Of a stretch of 64,000 nt of DNA, positions 35,348 to 43,040 are shown in pieces. Position 1 is the first letter of the stretch, and the number at the start of each line of letters is the position of its first letter. Location of the stretch: the NCBI GenBank assembly GCA_965246845.1, contig CBDFFR010000012.1, positions 1,612,001-1,676,000 of the forward strand, given 5' to 3'. The notes beneath the pieces were generated by a model, which saw nothing but the letters and a program-made list of their open reading frames with translations, searched no databases and was not told where the DNA came from. The position numbers and the translations under genes are program-made. Source of the DNA: JBBRMW01 sp965246845. Lineage in GTDB: Bacteria; Chloroflexota; Anaerolineae; Aggregatilineales; UBA2796.

Positions 35348-35896
35348 ATGCGAATAGCCGAAGCTATCCAGATTGGTCTGCTCGTCGCGATGCGCAGTAT
35401 GACGCTGCCCGCCGCGCTCAGTGATACGCTTTCCCGCGATGTCGTCCCGGAAGCGGTACGCCGCAATGAACCGTTTCCGTTCGTGCTGCTCCGCAACAAG
35501 AACGTCGCGTATTTCCTCAAACTCGCGGCGGCGGGTGAGATCATCGGGGATAAATTGCCCTTCACACCAAATCGTACCGCGCCGGGACCGCTCTTCGGGC
35601 GCGTGTCCTTCGCGGCGGGGCTGGCCTGGACGCTCGCGGAGCCGGATGAGCGCACAAAAATGGCTGCGATTGCGGCGATCAGCGCTGCCGTTTCCAGCTT
35701 CGCGCTGATGACCGTCCGCCAGCAGGCGGCGAAGACGTTGCACGTCCCGGATATTTTCGTCGCGGTAATCGAGGATGCGCTCCTCGTTTCCGGCTCGATT
35801 GGCGTGCGCGGAATGCTGATCGGTGATCGCACTGTGTATCCCGATACGCAGCCGGAATATCTGGAAGATGAACGGGATTTGACCCCGGTACGCTAA
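35348..35896 (+). CDS. DUF4126 family membrane protein
   Basis: A 182-aa protein with hydrophobic segments and the family-like stretch AAGEIIGDKLPFTPNRTAPGPLFGR near 58-82. The function is unknown. AAGG lies 8 nt before the ATG. Its stop is one base from the stop of the convergent M23 peptidase, with no room for a terminator. Confidence 0.72.
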   Translation: MRIAEAIQIGLLVAMRSMTLPAALSDTLSRDVVPEAVRRNEPFPFVLLRNKNVAYFLKLAAAGEIIGDKLPFTPNRTAPGPLFGRVSFAAGLAWTLAEPDERTKMAAIAAISAAVSSFALMTVRQQAAKTLHVPDIFVAVIEDALLVSGSIGVRGMLIGDRTVYPDTQPEYLEDERDLTPVR

Positions 35897-35897
35897 C

Positions 35898-37175
35898 TCA
35901 GGGCGAAGCGGCAGTCAGCGCCGTGTTGAAATCGACAAAAGAGGTGGTCCCGGCCTGCACTTCGACCTGCCGCGTGATGCGTGTGCCGTTGACCAGTACC
36001 GAAACATCGTATTTCCCGGCGGGGATGTCGCCGAGGACGAAGTTTTCGCGCCATTTATCATCGCCATCGACATCGTGATTGCGGCCTTCTGTACGTTTGG
36101 GATTTACGTAGGTCACGGTCGTATCGAACTGCTTGCCACCCTGCGAAAGCGTAACAGGCGCGTGTTCGACTGGGGAGCCGTCGCGATACAGGACGCGGCC
36201 CGCGACCACGCCGCTATCCAGCAGCGGAGCCATCCACAAGAGCGGATTGCGCGTCGTCCAGTAAAAATTCTGACCTTGCCGCACCTCGAAATGTACATGC
36301 GGTCCGGTCACGTTGCCGGAATGCCCGCTCAGGCCGACGACCTGCCCAACCGTGACCGGCTCGTTCAGGCTGACGATGATGCGCGAAAGATGCGCGTAGA
36401 GCGTGAACAGGCGCTGTCCCTCGTAGCCGAAGGTGTGTTCGATGATCACGACGTTGCCGTAGCTTTCAGCGCCGTCGGTCACGCCTTCTTCCGACCAGCG
36501 GTAATGATCCGCTGCCCACACGACGACGCCATCTGCGGCGGCACGCACGGGTTGGCCGTCCGGGTTCGGCATATCGAGGCCGTGATGCACGCGCCACGCG
36601 CCTTCGGGTCCGTTCGAGCCATAGGGATAATAGGACAGGCTGGAGCTATTCGCGTTGGAGTCGACCGGACGCCGGAAGTAGAAATGATCGCGCAAATCGC
36701 GCGACATTGGGACCTGTTCGGGCGGCAGGCTCCACTGGCCGAGGCGCGGGTTGCTGTTGCGCCCGACGACGTTGAGCGGCGCGGGGCTGGGAACGGCGGT
36801 CACGCCCGCGCTGGTCGGCAGGTTGCGCGGGGGGCGCGTCGGCACGACTGTCGGCGCGACGGGAACTTGTGCCGGGTCGATCAGCGCGGCGGGTTCGGGC
36901 GTGAAGGGTGTCGGCGTGAGGTAAGTCGGCGGCGCATAAGTTGGAACCAGCGTCATCCCCTCCAGCACCGGACCGGACAGCACACCGCGCAGCGAATTAT
37001 CGACCACGACAATGGTTCCCTGCACAGGCGCGGCGGTTGGGGGCATGGGTGGGACGAATTGCACCTGCGGCTGCGTATTACGCCATAGCAGGAAGCTGAC
37101 CGCGCCGACCGCGATCAGCAGCACCGCGCAGCCTTGCAGGTTGGCGGCTTTCCGTCCGTTCGCGCGTTTATTCAT
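35898..37175 (-). CDS. M23 (LytM-type) peptidase with C-terminal Ig-like domain
   Basis: 425 aa. A membrane anchor at about 14-32 is followed by a Pro/Thr-rich linker (cell-wall spanning) and a LytM domain. In that domain HHGLDM supplies the first His and Asp zinc ligands and GPHVHFEVR the HxH ligand. The last 100 residues form a carboxypeptidase-regulatory or CnaB-like beta domain. It cleaves peptidoglycan cross-links outside the membrane, or acts as an amidase activator. The start at 37175 (GGGG 4-5 nt upstream) lies 7 nt from the upstream gene stop. A longer frame inside that gene is rejected. Confidence 0.9.
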   Translation of the reverse strand: MNKRANGRKAANLQGCAVLLIAVGAVSFLLWRNTQPQVQFVPPMPPTAAPVQGTIVVVDNSLRGVLSGPVLEGMTLVPTYAPPTYLTPTPFTPEPAALIDPAQVPVAPTVVPTRPPRNLPTSAGVTAVPSPAPLNVVGRNSNPRLGQWSLPPEQVPMSRDLRDHFYFRRPVDSNANSSSLSYYPYGSNGPEGAWRVHHGLDMPNPDGQPVRAAADGVVVWAADHYRWSEEGVTDGAESYGNVVIIEHTFGYEGQRLFTLYAHLSRIIVSLNEPVTVGQVVGLSGHSGNVTGPHVHFEVRQGQNFYWTTRNPLLWMAPLLDSGVVAGRVLYRDGSPVEHAPVTLSQGGKQFDTTVTYVNPKRTEGRNHDVDGDDKWRENFVLGDIPAGKYDVSVLVNGTRITRQVEVQAGTTSFVDFNTALTAASP

Positions 37176-37182
37176 CGTTCCC

Positions 37183-39345
37183 CTACTGCTGCTTATCGGG
37201 CGGGATGGGTGTCGGCGTTTTGGGCGCGCTTGCCGGGGTGCTGGTGAATACGAGCGTCGGGCGCAGCGGTGGACCGGCGAGGAAGGCATCGATTTCGCTC
37301 TGGTTGCGCAGTTCGAGCATGGCATCGTTCCATGTCAACCCGTCGCGCCGCTCGAATTGCCAGTAGAGAATGCCCGCCGCGAAGCCGCGCCAGTTGCGCT
37401 GTGCCGGGACGCGCACCCAGCCGTATTCTTCCGCAAGCGCGGTAAAATCCAGATAGTAGCCGCCGGGGACCGCACTCTTCACCCTGCCGCCGTTCTCCAC
37501 CACCTGCGGGTCGGTCGAGGAGCGGCTTGCGAAGTCCCAGGGCAGGCGGCGCAGCGGTTCGCCGAGCGCGCCGTTTTGGAGCGCGTCCGGGACGCGCACG
37601 TAGATGCGCCAGTAAGTGTTACCGTTGGCTTCGTCCTCGCGCACGATCTCGATAGGCGGCGGGACTTCCGCGCTGCTGCTATAGACCAGATTGCGGTCGA
37701 AATCGAACGAGCGCCCGGCGTAGTGCCAGTTCTGCAAACTCTGGCCGGGGTCCGGGATGTGCCGATCCGTGCCGGAGATTTGCCAGAGCATATCGACGTT
37801 CGAGCCGAGAAAATCCACGCCCGCGCGCACCTTTGTCGCCTCGCGCAACGATGCGAACGAGTCGTCTACCGAATCGGTCAGATACAGCGAATGCACACCG
37901 CCCGCGCCATTCGACATATCGCGCAGGCGGCGCGTGGGCGGCGCATCGCTCTTGTACCCGATTTCTTCCGTATAGAGAACTGGTGCAAGTGGGTCCGCGC
38001 CGGGTGCGTTCACCTTGAGCGCAGCGGGCAACCCTAATTTGGACCAGTTCATCCCGGCGGCGCGCGATTTCGTGGAAATAGTCGTCGCGGCGATACCAAC
38101 CGCATTCACCGGATAGGCGAGCAGCGTTGTTCCGCTGCCCCCGGCATCCAGCGCGACGATGACGCTGCTGCTGTTTGGCGACCAGGCCGGATCACGCCCC
38201 TGTCCCAATACCGTCGGATCGCCACCCGCGATCTTTCGTAAATAGACGAATTGTAATCCCTTCGCGTCGCGCCCGGTATAGGTCATCGCCAGACCATCGG
38301 GACTCCAGGCGGGCGCGTCTTCTTCGATTTCCGGCGTGTTGGTGAAGCGCGTCGCGGTCGAGTCGCGCGGGTTGCCGGGGCGGTCCAGATTGCTGATATA
38401 AATTTCCGGGTTGCCATCACGCAGGCTGACGAACGCGATCTCGCGCCCCGCCCCGGAAGACCACGCCGGGTTAAAATCCGGCGCGGGGTTTTCCGTCAGC
38501 CGGACGGGTTCGGGTTTGCCGCCGGAGCCGACGATCCAGATGTCGAGGTTGCCGCTGTCATAGGCTTCGTAGGCGATATACGCATCGTCGGGACTCCAGG
38601 TCGGGTGGCGCTCGTAACCGGGCGTGAAGGTGAGCCGCGTCACGCGCAGGGTCGCTATCTCCATCACGTAGAGTTCCCAGTTGCCGTCGCGATGGCTGGC
38701 GAAGGCGAGCCGCTTTCCATCGTGACTCCAGATCGGGTCGCGGTCATCGAACGCGCCGTTCGTCAGCCGTATCGGGCTGGCCGCGCCGATCTCGATTGCC
38801 CACAGATTATCATAGCCACGCTCGTGTTGCGCGAAGGCGATGCTGCCCCCGACGCGCAGCGGGTCAGGAACGGGGGTATCGCTCGGCTTGACGGTCGGCG
38901 GGGGCGGGAGCGCGCCGCGCGAGGTCGCGGACGGGAGCGGAGTGGGCAGGGCGCCGCCTGCTACGCGCAGGCCGTTAACGCCGGGGTTGCTGGTGAACCA
39001 CAGCACCAGCAAAATCAGCGACACGAGCAGCACCACCGTGAAGAGGCTCAAGGCGCGGTTCTGCGTGCGCAGCGGGTCTTCGCGGATAATGGTTCGCGTC
39101 TGTTGTTCGGCACGGTTCGCCATCACCGCGCGGCGGCGCTCGTCGGTCGTCTTGCCGACCGTGACGGCTACGCCCTGCCCGCGCCGGAAGACGGAAAATA
39201 ATGTGACCAGCACACCCGCGAGCAGCACCGTTAGCGAGCGCCGGAATTGATAGACGGCATCCAGCAACGCATCGGCGCACCATGCCGCGAGGCGCAGCAG
39301 GGCGTTGGCGAGTTTATCCGTCAGGCGAAAGGTACGAATCAACAT
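37183..39345 (-). CDS. TolB-like beta-propeller membrane protein
   Basis: 720 aa. Two hydrophobic segments near 38-56 and 98-117 flank a short charged loop. A Pro-rich linker then leads to six or more PD40/TolB blades (DPIWSHDGKRLAFAS, HPTWSPDDAYIAYE, NPAWSSG, APAWSPDG) at about 165-400. A C-terminal domain of about 300 residues is unassigned. Probably an envelope scaffold; co-transcribed with the M23 peptidase. Confidence 0.82.
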   Translation of the reverse strand: MLIRTFRLTDKLANALLRLAAWCADALLDAVYQFRRSLTVLLAGVLVTLFSVFRRGQGVAVTVGKTTDERRRAVMANRAEQQTRTIIREDPLRTQNRALSLFTVVLLVSLILLVLWFTSNPGVNGLRVAGGALPTPLPSATSRGALPPPPTVKPSDTPVPDPLRVGGSIAFAQHERGYDNLWAIEIGAASPIRLTNGAFDDRDPIWSHDGKRLAFASHRDGNWELYVMEIATLRVTRLTFTPGYERHPTWSPDDAYIAYEAYDSGNLDIWIVGSGGKPEPVRLTENPAPDFNPAWSSGAGREIAFVSLRDGNPEIYISNLDRPGNPRDSTATRFTNTPEIEEDAPAWSPDGLAMTYTGRDAKGLQFVYLRKIAGGDPTVLGQGRDPAWSPNSSSVIVALDAGGSGTTLLAYPVNAVGIAATTISTKSRAAGMNWSKLGLPAALKVNAPGADPLAPVLYTEEIGYKSDAPPTRRLRDMSNGAGGVHSLYLTDSVDDSFASLREATKVRAGVDFLGSNVDMLWQISGTDRHIPDPGQSLQNWHYAGRSFDFDRNLVYSSSAEVPPPIEIVREDEANGNTYWRIYVRVPDALQNGALGEPLRRLPWDFASRSSTDPQVVENGGRVKSAVPGGYYLDFTALAEEYGWVRVPAQRNWRGFAAGILYWQFERRDGLTWNDAMLELRNQSEIDAFLAGPPLRPTLVFTSTPASAPKTPTPIPPDKQQ

Positions 39346-39447
39346 TCAAAGAGTAATCCCGGTGGACATGCCGGGACATATTACACCGGATTGGGTGAAA
39401 CTGCATTGCGCCGTCAGAATCCAGCCCATGTGAATGGTGGAGCGTGG

Positions 39448-39453
39448 TAGAAT
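39448..39453 (+). promoter_or_regulatory. -10 element before the antitoxin remnant
   Basis: TAGAAT, 33 nt before the ATG, with GGAG as ribosome-binding site in the leader. No convincing -35. Confidence 0.35.
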
Positions 39454-39486
39454 TCAAAGCACAAACAATCGTTGTGGAGATGCGCA

Positions 39487-39715
39487 ATGACGCCCGAACA
39501 GATTGCGTTGGAAGCGACTCAATTGAGCATTGATGATCGCAAGCGTGTGATCAGTCTGATCGTTGACTCACTCGTGGAAAGGCCAGTTCGGACGCAACCA
39601 AAACGTAGTGTTCTGGAGTTTGAAGGGGTTGGCGCACACACACGAACAACGCGAGCCGACGGATGCTCAGGAATATATCAATCAGTTACGTGATGAGTGG
39701 GATCATCGTCCGTGA
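39487..39715 (+). pseudogene. Frameshifted VapB-type antitoxin remnant
   Basis: The first frame reads MTPEQIALEATQLSIDDRK...KRSVLEFEGVGAH, the style of small VapB-like antitoxins. It then derails at a CACACAC repeat (about 39633-39640). The next frame continues with DAQEYINQLRDEWDHRP and a stop at 39715, the usual C-terminus of this antitoxin group. Gain of one CA unit (or loss of one base) would restore a protein of about 76 aa. The partner VapC toxin that should follow is absent: 34 bases later lies the IS-bearing repeat. Ribosome-binding site GGAG is present. Confidence 0.72.
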
Positions 39716-39748
39716 AGCGGGACAAACACTCCATCTCAATTTAGCGGC

Positions 39749-39769
39749 GGGCGGACACATGGGTCCGCC
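39749..39769. repeat. Left copy of a 20-bp palindromic repeat flanking the IS4-like element
   Basis: GGCGGACACATGGGTCCGCC at 39750-39769 is a dyad (GGCGGAC/GTCCGCC) and matches the right flank at 41161-41180 in direct orientation at 19 of 20 positions. Confidence 0.75.
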
Positions 39770-41160
39770 CATAGGCATCAAGATAAGGAAAAAAGGGCAG
39801 TCCGAGCGAAAATGAGTTTAACCACAAACCAGATTCACAAGGACAGCCCCGATGACGAGTATAGCGCAGGTGAGCGCGCAGATGCAGTGGGTCTTGACGG
39901 AAGTAGCCGATGCAGCAGGACGGGTCAGCGGGTGTGTACGACGGGTGCGCAAGTTACGCGGGTCAAGCCTGGTGCAAACGCTGGTCTTCGGATGGTTGGC
40001 GAACCCGGCGGCGAGTTTGGAGGAACTGAGTCAGGCGGCGGGGACATGCGGGGTGACGATAAGCGCACAAGGCTTGGCAGAACGGTTCACGGCGCAAGCG
40101 GCAACGTGTTTGCGGATGGTGCTGGAAGCTGGGCTGGAGCAGGTGGTGGAAGCGGAGGGGGGCAGTGTCGGCGCGTTAGGCGCATTTAATGGGGTCTACG
40201 TGCAGGATAGTACGACGCTCAGTCTGCCTGCTGCTTTAGGGACACTGTGGGCGGGTTGTGGCAACCAGAACGGCACAAGCGCGGGGCTGAAAGTACAAAC
40301 CGTGCTGGACTACAGTAGTGGGGGTTTGCACTTGAATTTAGAGGCGGGACGCGCCAGCGACAAAACGGCGGGTCTGCCTGAGCTACCAGTGGGTGCGTTG
40401 TATCTGGCCGACAGCGGTTACTTCAGCATCCGACGCTTGCAGGCGTTGACGCAACGCGGGGTGCATTGGCTCACGCGCTTGCCCGCCAACGTGCAGTGCG
40501 TCGATGCGCAGCAGCGCGTCTGGTCAGCCCCGGAGTGGCTCGCCACGCAAGTCGTGGGCGACCACGCCGAAACGCAGGTCTATCTGTCTCACCACCGTTT
40601 TCCCGCGCGCTTGTTAGTGCAGCGGGTCCCGCCCGCTGTCGCTCAACAGCGCCGCGCACGCTTGCAACGCGAAGCACTCCGTCGCAATCGTCCGTCTAGC
40701 CCACACCTGCTCGCCTTGTGTGAGTGGACCTTGCTCGTCACCGACCTGCCCGCGCAGCGTCTCGACGCACCTGCTGCCTTCACTTTCATGCGTGTGCGCT
40801 GGCAAATTGAACTCCTCTTCAAACTCTGGAAGTCCGGCTTGCGCCTGTCCCCTGCCCGTTCAGCTAATCCCTGGCGTGTCTTGTGCGAGGTCTATGCCAA
40901 ACTGATTGCCTTGCTTATTCAACACTGGCTCCTGCTTATGGGCTGTGCCGACTCGCTCGACCGTTCCTGGTTCAAGGCCGCCCCCACTATTCACAAACAC
41001 GCCTTCCATCTCGCCGCCGTCCTCTATGATACCGTCCGTTTAGTTCAGGCGATTGCCCTCATTGCCCGGACTATTGCTCGTTGTCGCTCCACCAAGCGCC
41101 GCGCCCATCCCTCTACTTTTCAGCGTTTGTCCGCCCTTGCCCCTTAACTTGATGCCTATG
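39770..41160 (+). mobile_element. IS4-like insertion sequence (1391 bp)
   Basis: Terminal inverted repeats CATAGGCATCAAG (39770-39782) and CTTGATGCCTATG (41148-41160) are perfect over 13 bp and extend imperfectly inward (ATAAGG / TTAAGG). One intact transposase gene fills the element. Both ends abut copies of a 20-bp palindrome. Confidence 0.85.
39852..41147 (+). CDS. IS4-family DDE transposase
   Basis: 431 aa. The DDE-like triad is visible: VYVQDSTTLSLP (first Asp), ALYLADSGYF (second Asp) and VRWQIELLFKLWKS (Glu of the IS4 YREK-type signature). It is intact with no frameshift, so the element may still be active. The ATG at 39852 is followed by the expected N-terminal helical domain. Confidence 0.9.
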   Translation: MTSIAQVSAQMQWVLTEVADAAGRVSGCVRRVRKLRGSSLVQTLVFGWLANPAASLEELSQAAGTCGVTISAQGLAERFTAQAATCLRMVLEAGLEQVVEAEGGSVGALGAFNGVYVQDSTTLSLPAALGTLWAGCGNQNGTSAGLKVQTVLDYSSGGLHLNLEAGRASDKTAGLPELPVGALYLADSGYFSIRRLQALTQRGVHWLTRLPANVQCVDAQQRVWSAPEWLATQVVGDHAETQVYLSHHRFPARLLVQRVPPAVAQQRRARLQREALRRNRPSSPHLLALCEWTLLVTDLPAQRLDAPAAFTFMRVRWQIELLFKLWKSGLRLSPARSANPWRVLCEVYAKLIALLIQHWLLLMGCADSLDRSWFKAAPTIHKHAFHLAAVLYDTVRLVQAIALIARTIARCRSTKRRAHPSTFQRLSALAP

Positions 41161-41225
41161 GGCGGACACATCGGTCCGCCCCTACATCGTGCGGTTGTTG
41201 TAGGGCGAAACGGTGTGTCTGCCCG
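41160..41225. repeat. Miniature imperfect palindrome (MITE/REP-like) at the right IS4 flank
   Basis: GGGCGGACACATCGGTCC...CCCTACA is mirrored, after a 12-nt centre, by TGTAGGGCGAAACGGTG...CTGCCCG, giving a dyad of about 66 bp made of two nested palindromes. It resembles widespread GTAGGGGCG-type non-coding repeats of environmental bacteria. The IS4 element sits in its left arm. Confidence 0.7.
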
Positions 41226-41231
41226 AATATT

Positions 41232-43028
41232 TCAATTCGTCAGCGCCTCCAGCCGATCCACCATCCCCGCCAATATGCTGAACGCCTTGTCGATAGGCTC
41301 CGGCGTCGCCATATCCGCGCCCGCACGTCGCAACGCCTCGACCGGATACACTGAACTGCCCGTCTTGAGGAACGTCAGATAGTTATCGACCGCGCCCGTC
41401 GTGCCGTCGAGGATGCCGCGCGCCAGCGCGTTGGCGGCGGAAATGCCCGCCGTATAGTTCAGGACGTAGAAACGCGCGTAGAGGTGCGGGAACTGCGCCC
41501 AGGTAATCCCGACGCGCGCCCGGTCGATCTCCATATGCCCGCCGTAGCCTTCCTCAAAGAGGTCTGCCATCAGGTTGTTCAACTGGTCGGCGGTGGGCGT
41601 TTCGCCGCGTTCGACGCGCGTGTGGAACTCCAGCTCGAAGCGCGAGAGCGTGGGCATGATGAAGAAGTAGCGGTGAAAGTTGCTCATCGCCTCTTCGATG
41701 ACGGCGATCTGGAAGTCGCGGTCGGTGTTGGTGGCGAGCAGGCTGGCGCGGACCAGCGCCTGATTGAAATTCGAGGCCGTCTCCGCCGCGAACATAGAAT
41801 AATTCGCGTAGACATCCGGCTGTTCGCGGTTGGTGAAGTAACTGTGCATCGAGTGGCCGAGTTCGTGCGCGAGCGTACTCATGCTCTCGATTTCATCCGA
41901 ATAGCTCACGAAGATGAACGGCAACGTGGCTTTCGAGCCGGATGAGAACGCGCCCTGTCGCTTGCTCGGGCTGGGGTAAACATCCACCCAGCGGTCTTCG
42001 GTCAGCGCCTTCTTGAGGATCGCACCATATTCGCTGCCTAGCGGAGCCATACCTTCAAGGATGTAATCGATGGCCTGCTTGTATTCGACCTTCGGCGATT
42101 TGCTACTGATTGGTCCCCAGATGTCGTATGGATGCAGCGTATCTACTTTGAGCGCCTTTTTGCGCACTGCCCAATATTTGTGCCAGACCGGGAGATTACG
42201 CTTGAAGGTCTCGACGAGGTTGTAGTAAACCTCCTTCGGGATATTGTCCTGCGAAAGTGCCGCTTCCAGCGCCGTATCGTATCGGTGCGCCCGCGCAAAG
42301 AAGACATTCGATTTCACCGCGACCGCGAGGTTGGCAGCGAGCGTGTTCTTGTGCGCGAGGTATTCATCGGCATAGTTTTCCCACGCGCTCTTGCGCGCTT
42401 CACGGTCCGGGAACCATTTGGTCGCTTCCAGATTGCTCTGGTACAGCTTGACCGATTCGCCCGCGCTCGTCTTGTAATCGGCGAACTGCATATCGTTGTC
42501 GGTCAGCATCGACGCCACGTTATCGACCGCGCCCAGTGGTTCAATCGCCATGCCCAGGATTTCTTCAATCTCCGCAGAGCGGACGTGTTCCTGCTTGCGG
42601 AACAAGTCATCGACATAGTGTTCGAGATAGCCGAGGCGCGGCTCGCGCTTGATCCACTCTACGAGCGTATCGTTGCCAATCGCGATCAGTTCCGGGTCGA
42701 TGAACGATTGCGCGGCGGCGAACTGCCCATAGAGGCCGCGCGCCTGCGCTTCCATGCCCTGTATCTGCTCGTCCTTGACATCGACTGCCGCTGCGAAGCT
42801 GGCATAGACATACAGCTTCATCAACTGCCGCAGGAGCGTGATTGTCGTATCCATCGCGTCGGCAACCACAGACGGTCCTTCGTGCAGCCGGCCTTTGTAC
42901 GGTGCGAGCGACGGAAGTTCGGCGGCCAGTTTATCGCGCGCGGGGAACCAATCCGCGCGTGTAGCGAAGACGCTCTCCGCGTTCCATGTGTATTGCTTAT
43001 CGATTTTGGGTAGCGCTGCGTCGGTCAT
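41232..43028 (-). CDS. pepF: Oligoendopeptidase F (M3 family metallopeptidase)
   Basis: 598 aa. The zinc motif HELGH near residue 388 and the downstream Glu in MFAAETASNF complete the M3B active site. The N-terminal helical region is typical of PepF. A cytosolic peptidase degrading short peptides. GGAG precedes the ATG. No transporter is adjacent. Confidence 0.94.
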   Translation of the reverse strand: MTDAALPKIDKQYTWNAESVFATRADWFPARDKLAAELPSLAPYKGRLHEGPSVVADAMDTTITLLRQLMKLYVYASFAAAVDVKDEQIQGMEAQARGLYGQFAAAQSFIDPELIAIGNDTLVEWIKREPRLGYLEHYVDDLFRKQEHVRSAEIEEILGMAIEPLGAVDNVASMLTDNDMQFADYKTSAGESVKLYQSNLEATKWFPDREARKSAWENYADEYLAHKNTLAANLAVAVKSNVFFARAHRYDTALEAALSQDNIPKEVYYNLVETFKRNLPVWHKYWAVRKKALKVDTLHPYDIWGPISSKSPKVEYKQAIDYILEGMAPLGSEYGAILKKALTEDRWVDVYPSPSKRQGAFSSGSKATLPFIFVSYSDEIESMSTLAHELGHSMHSYFTNREQPDVYANYSMFAAETASNFNQALVRASLLATNTDRDFQIAVIEEAMSNFHRYFFIMPTLSRFELEFHTRVERGETPTADQLNNLMADLFEEGYGGHMEIDRARVGITWAQFPHLYARFYVLNYTAGISAANALARGILDGTTGAVDNYLTFLKTGSSVYPVEALRRAGADMATPEPIDKAFSILAGMVDRLEALTN

Positions 43029-43040
43029 GGGAATACTCCA

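Noticed and set aside
39345..39486. CCCGG/CCGGG short hairpin downstream of position 39350
   Set aside because: Five-bp stem upstream of a gene start with no tail; too weak to call.
42132..43013. Plus-strand open frame opposite pepF
   Set aside because: Arg-rich shadow with no start signal or family features.
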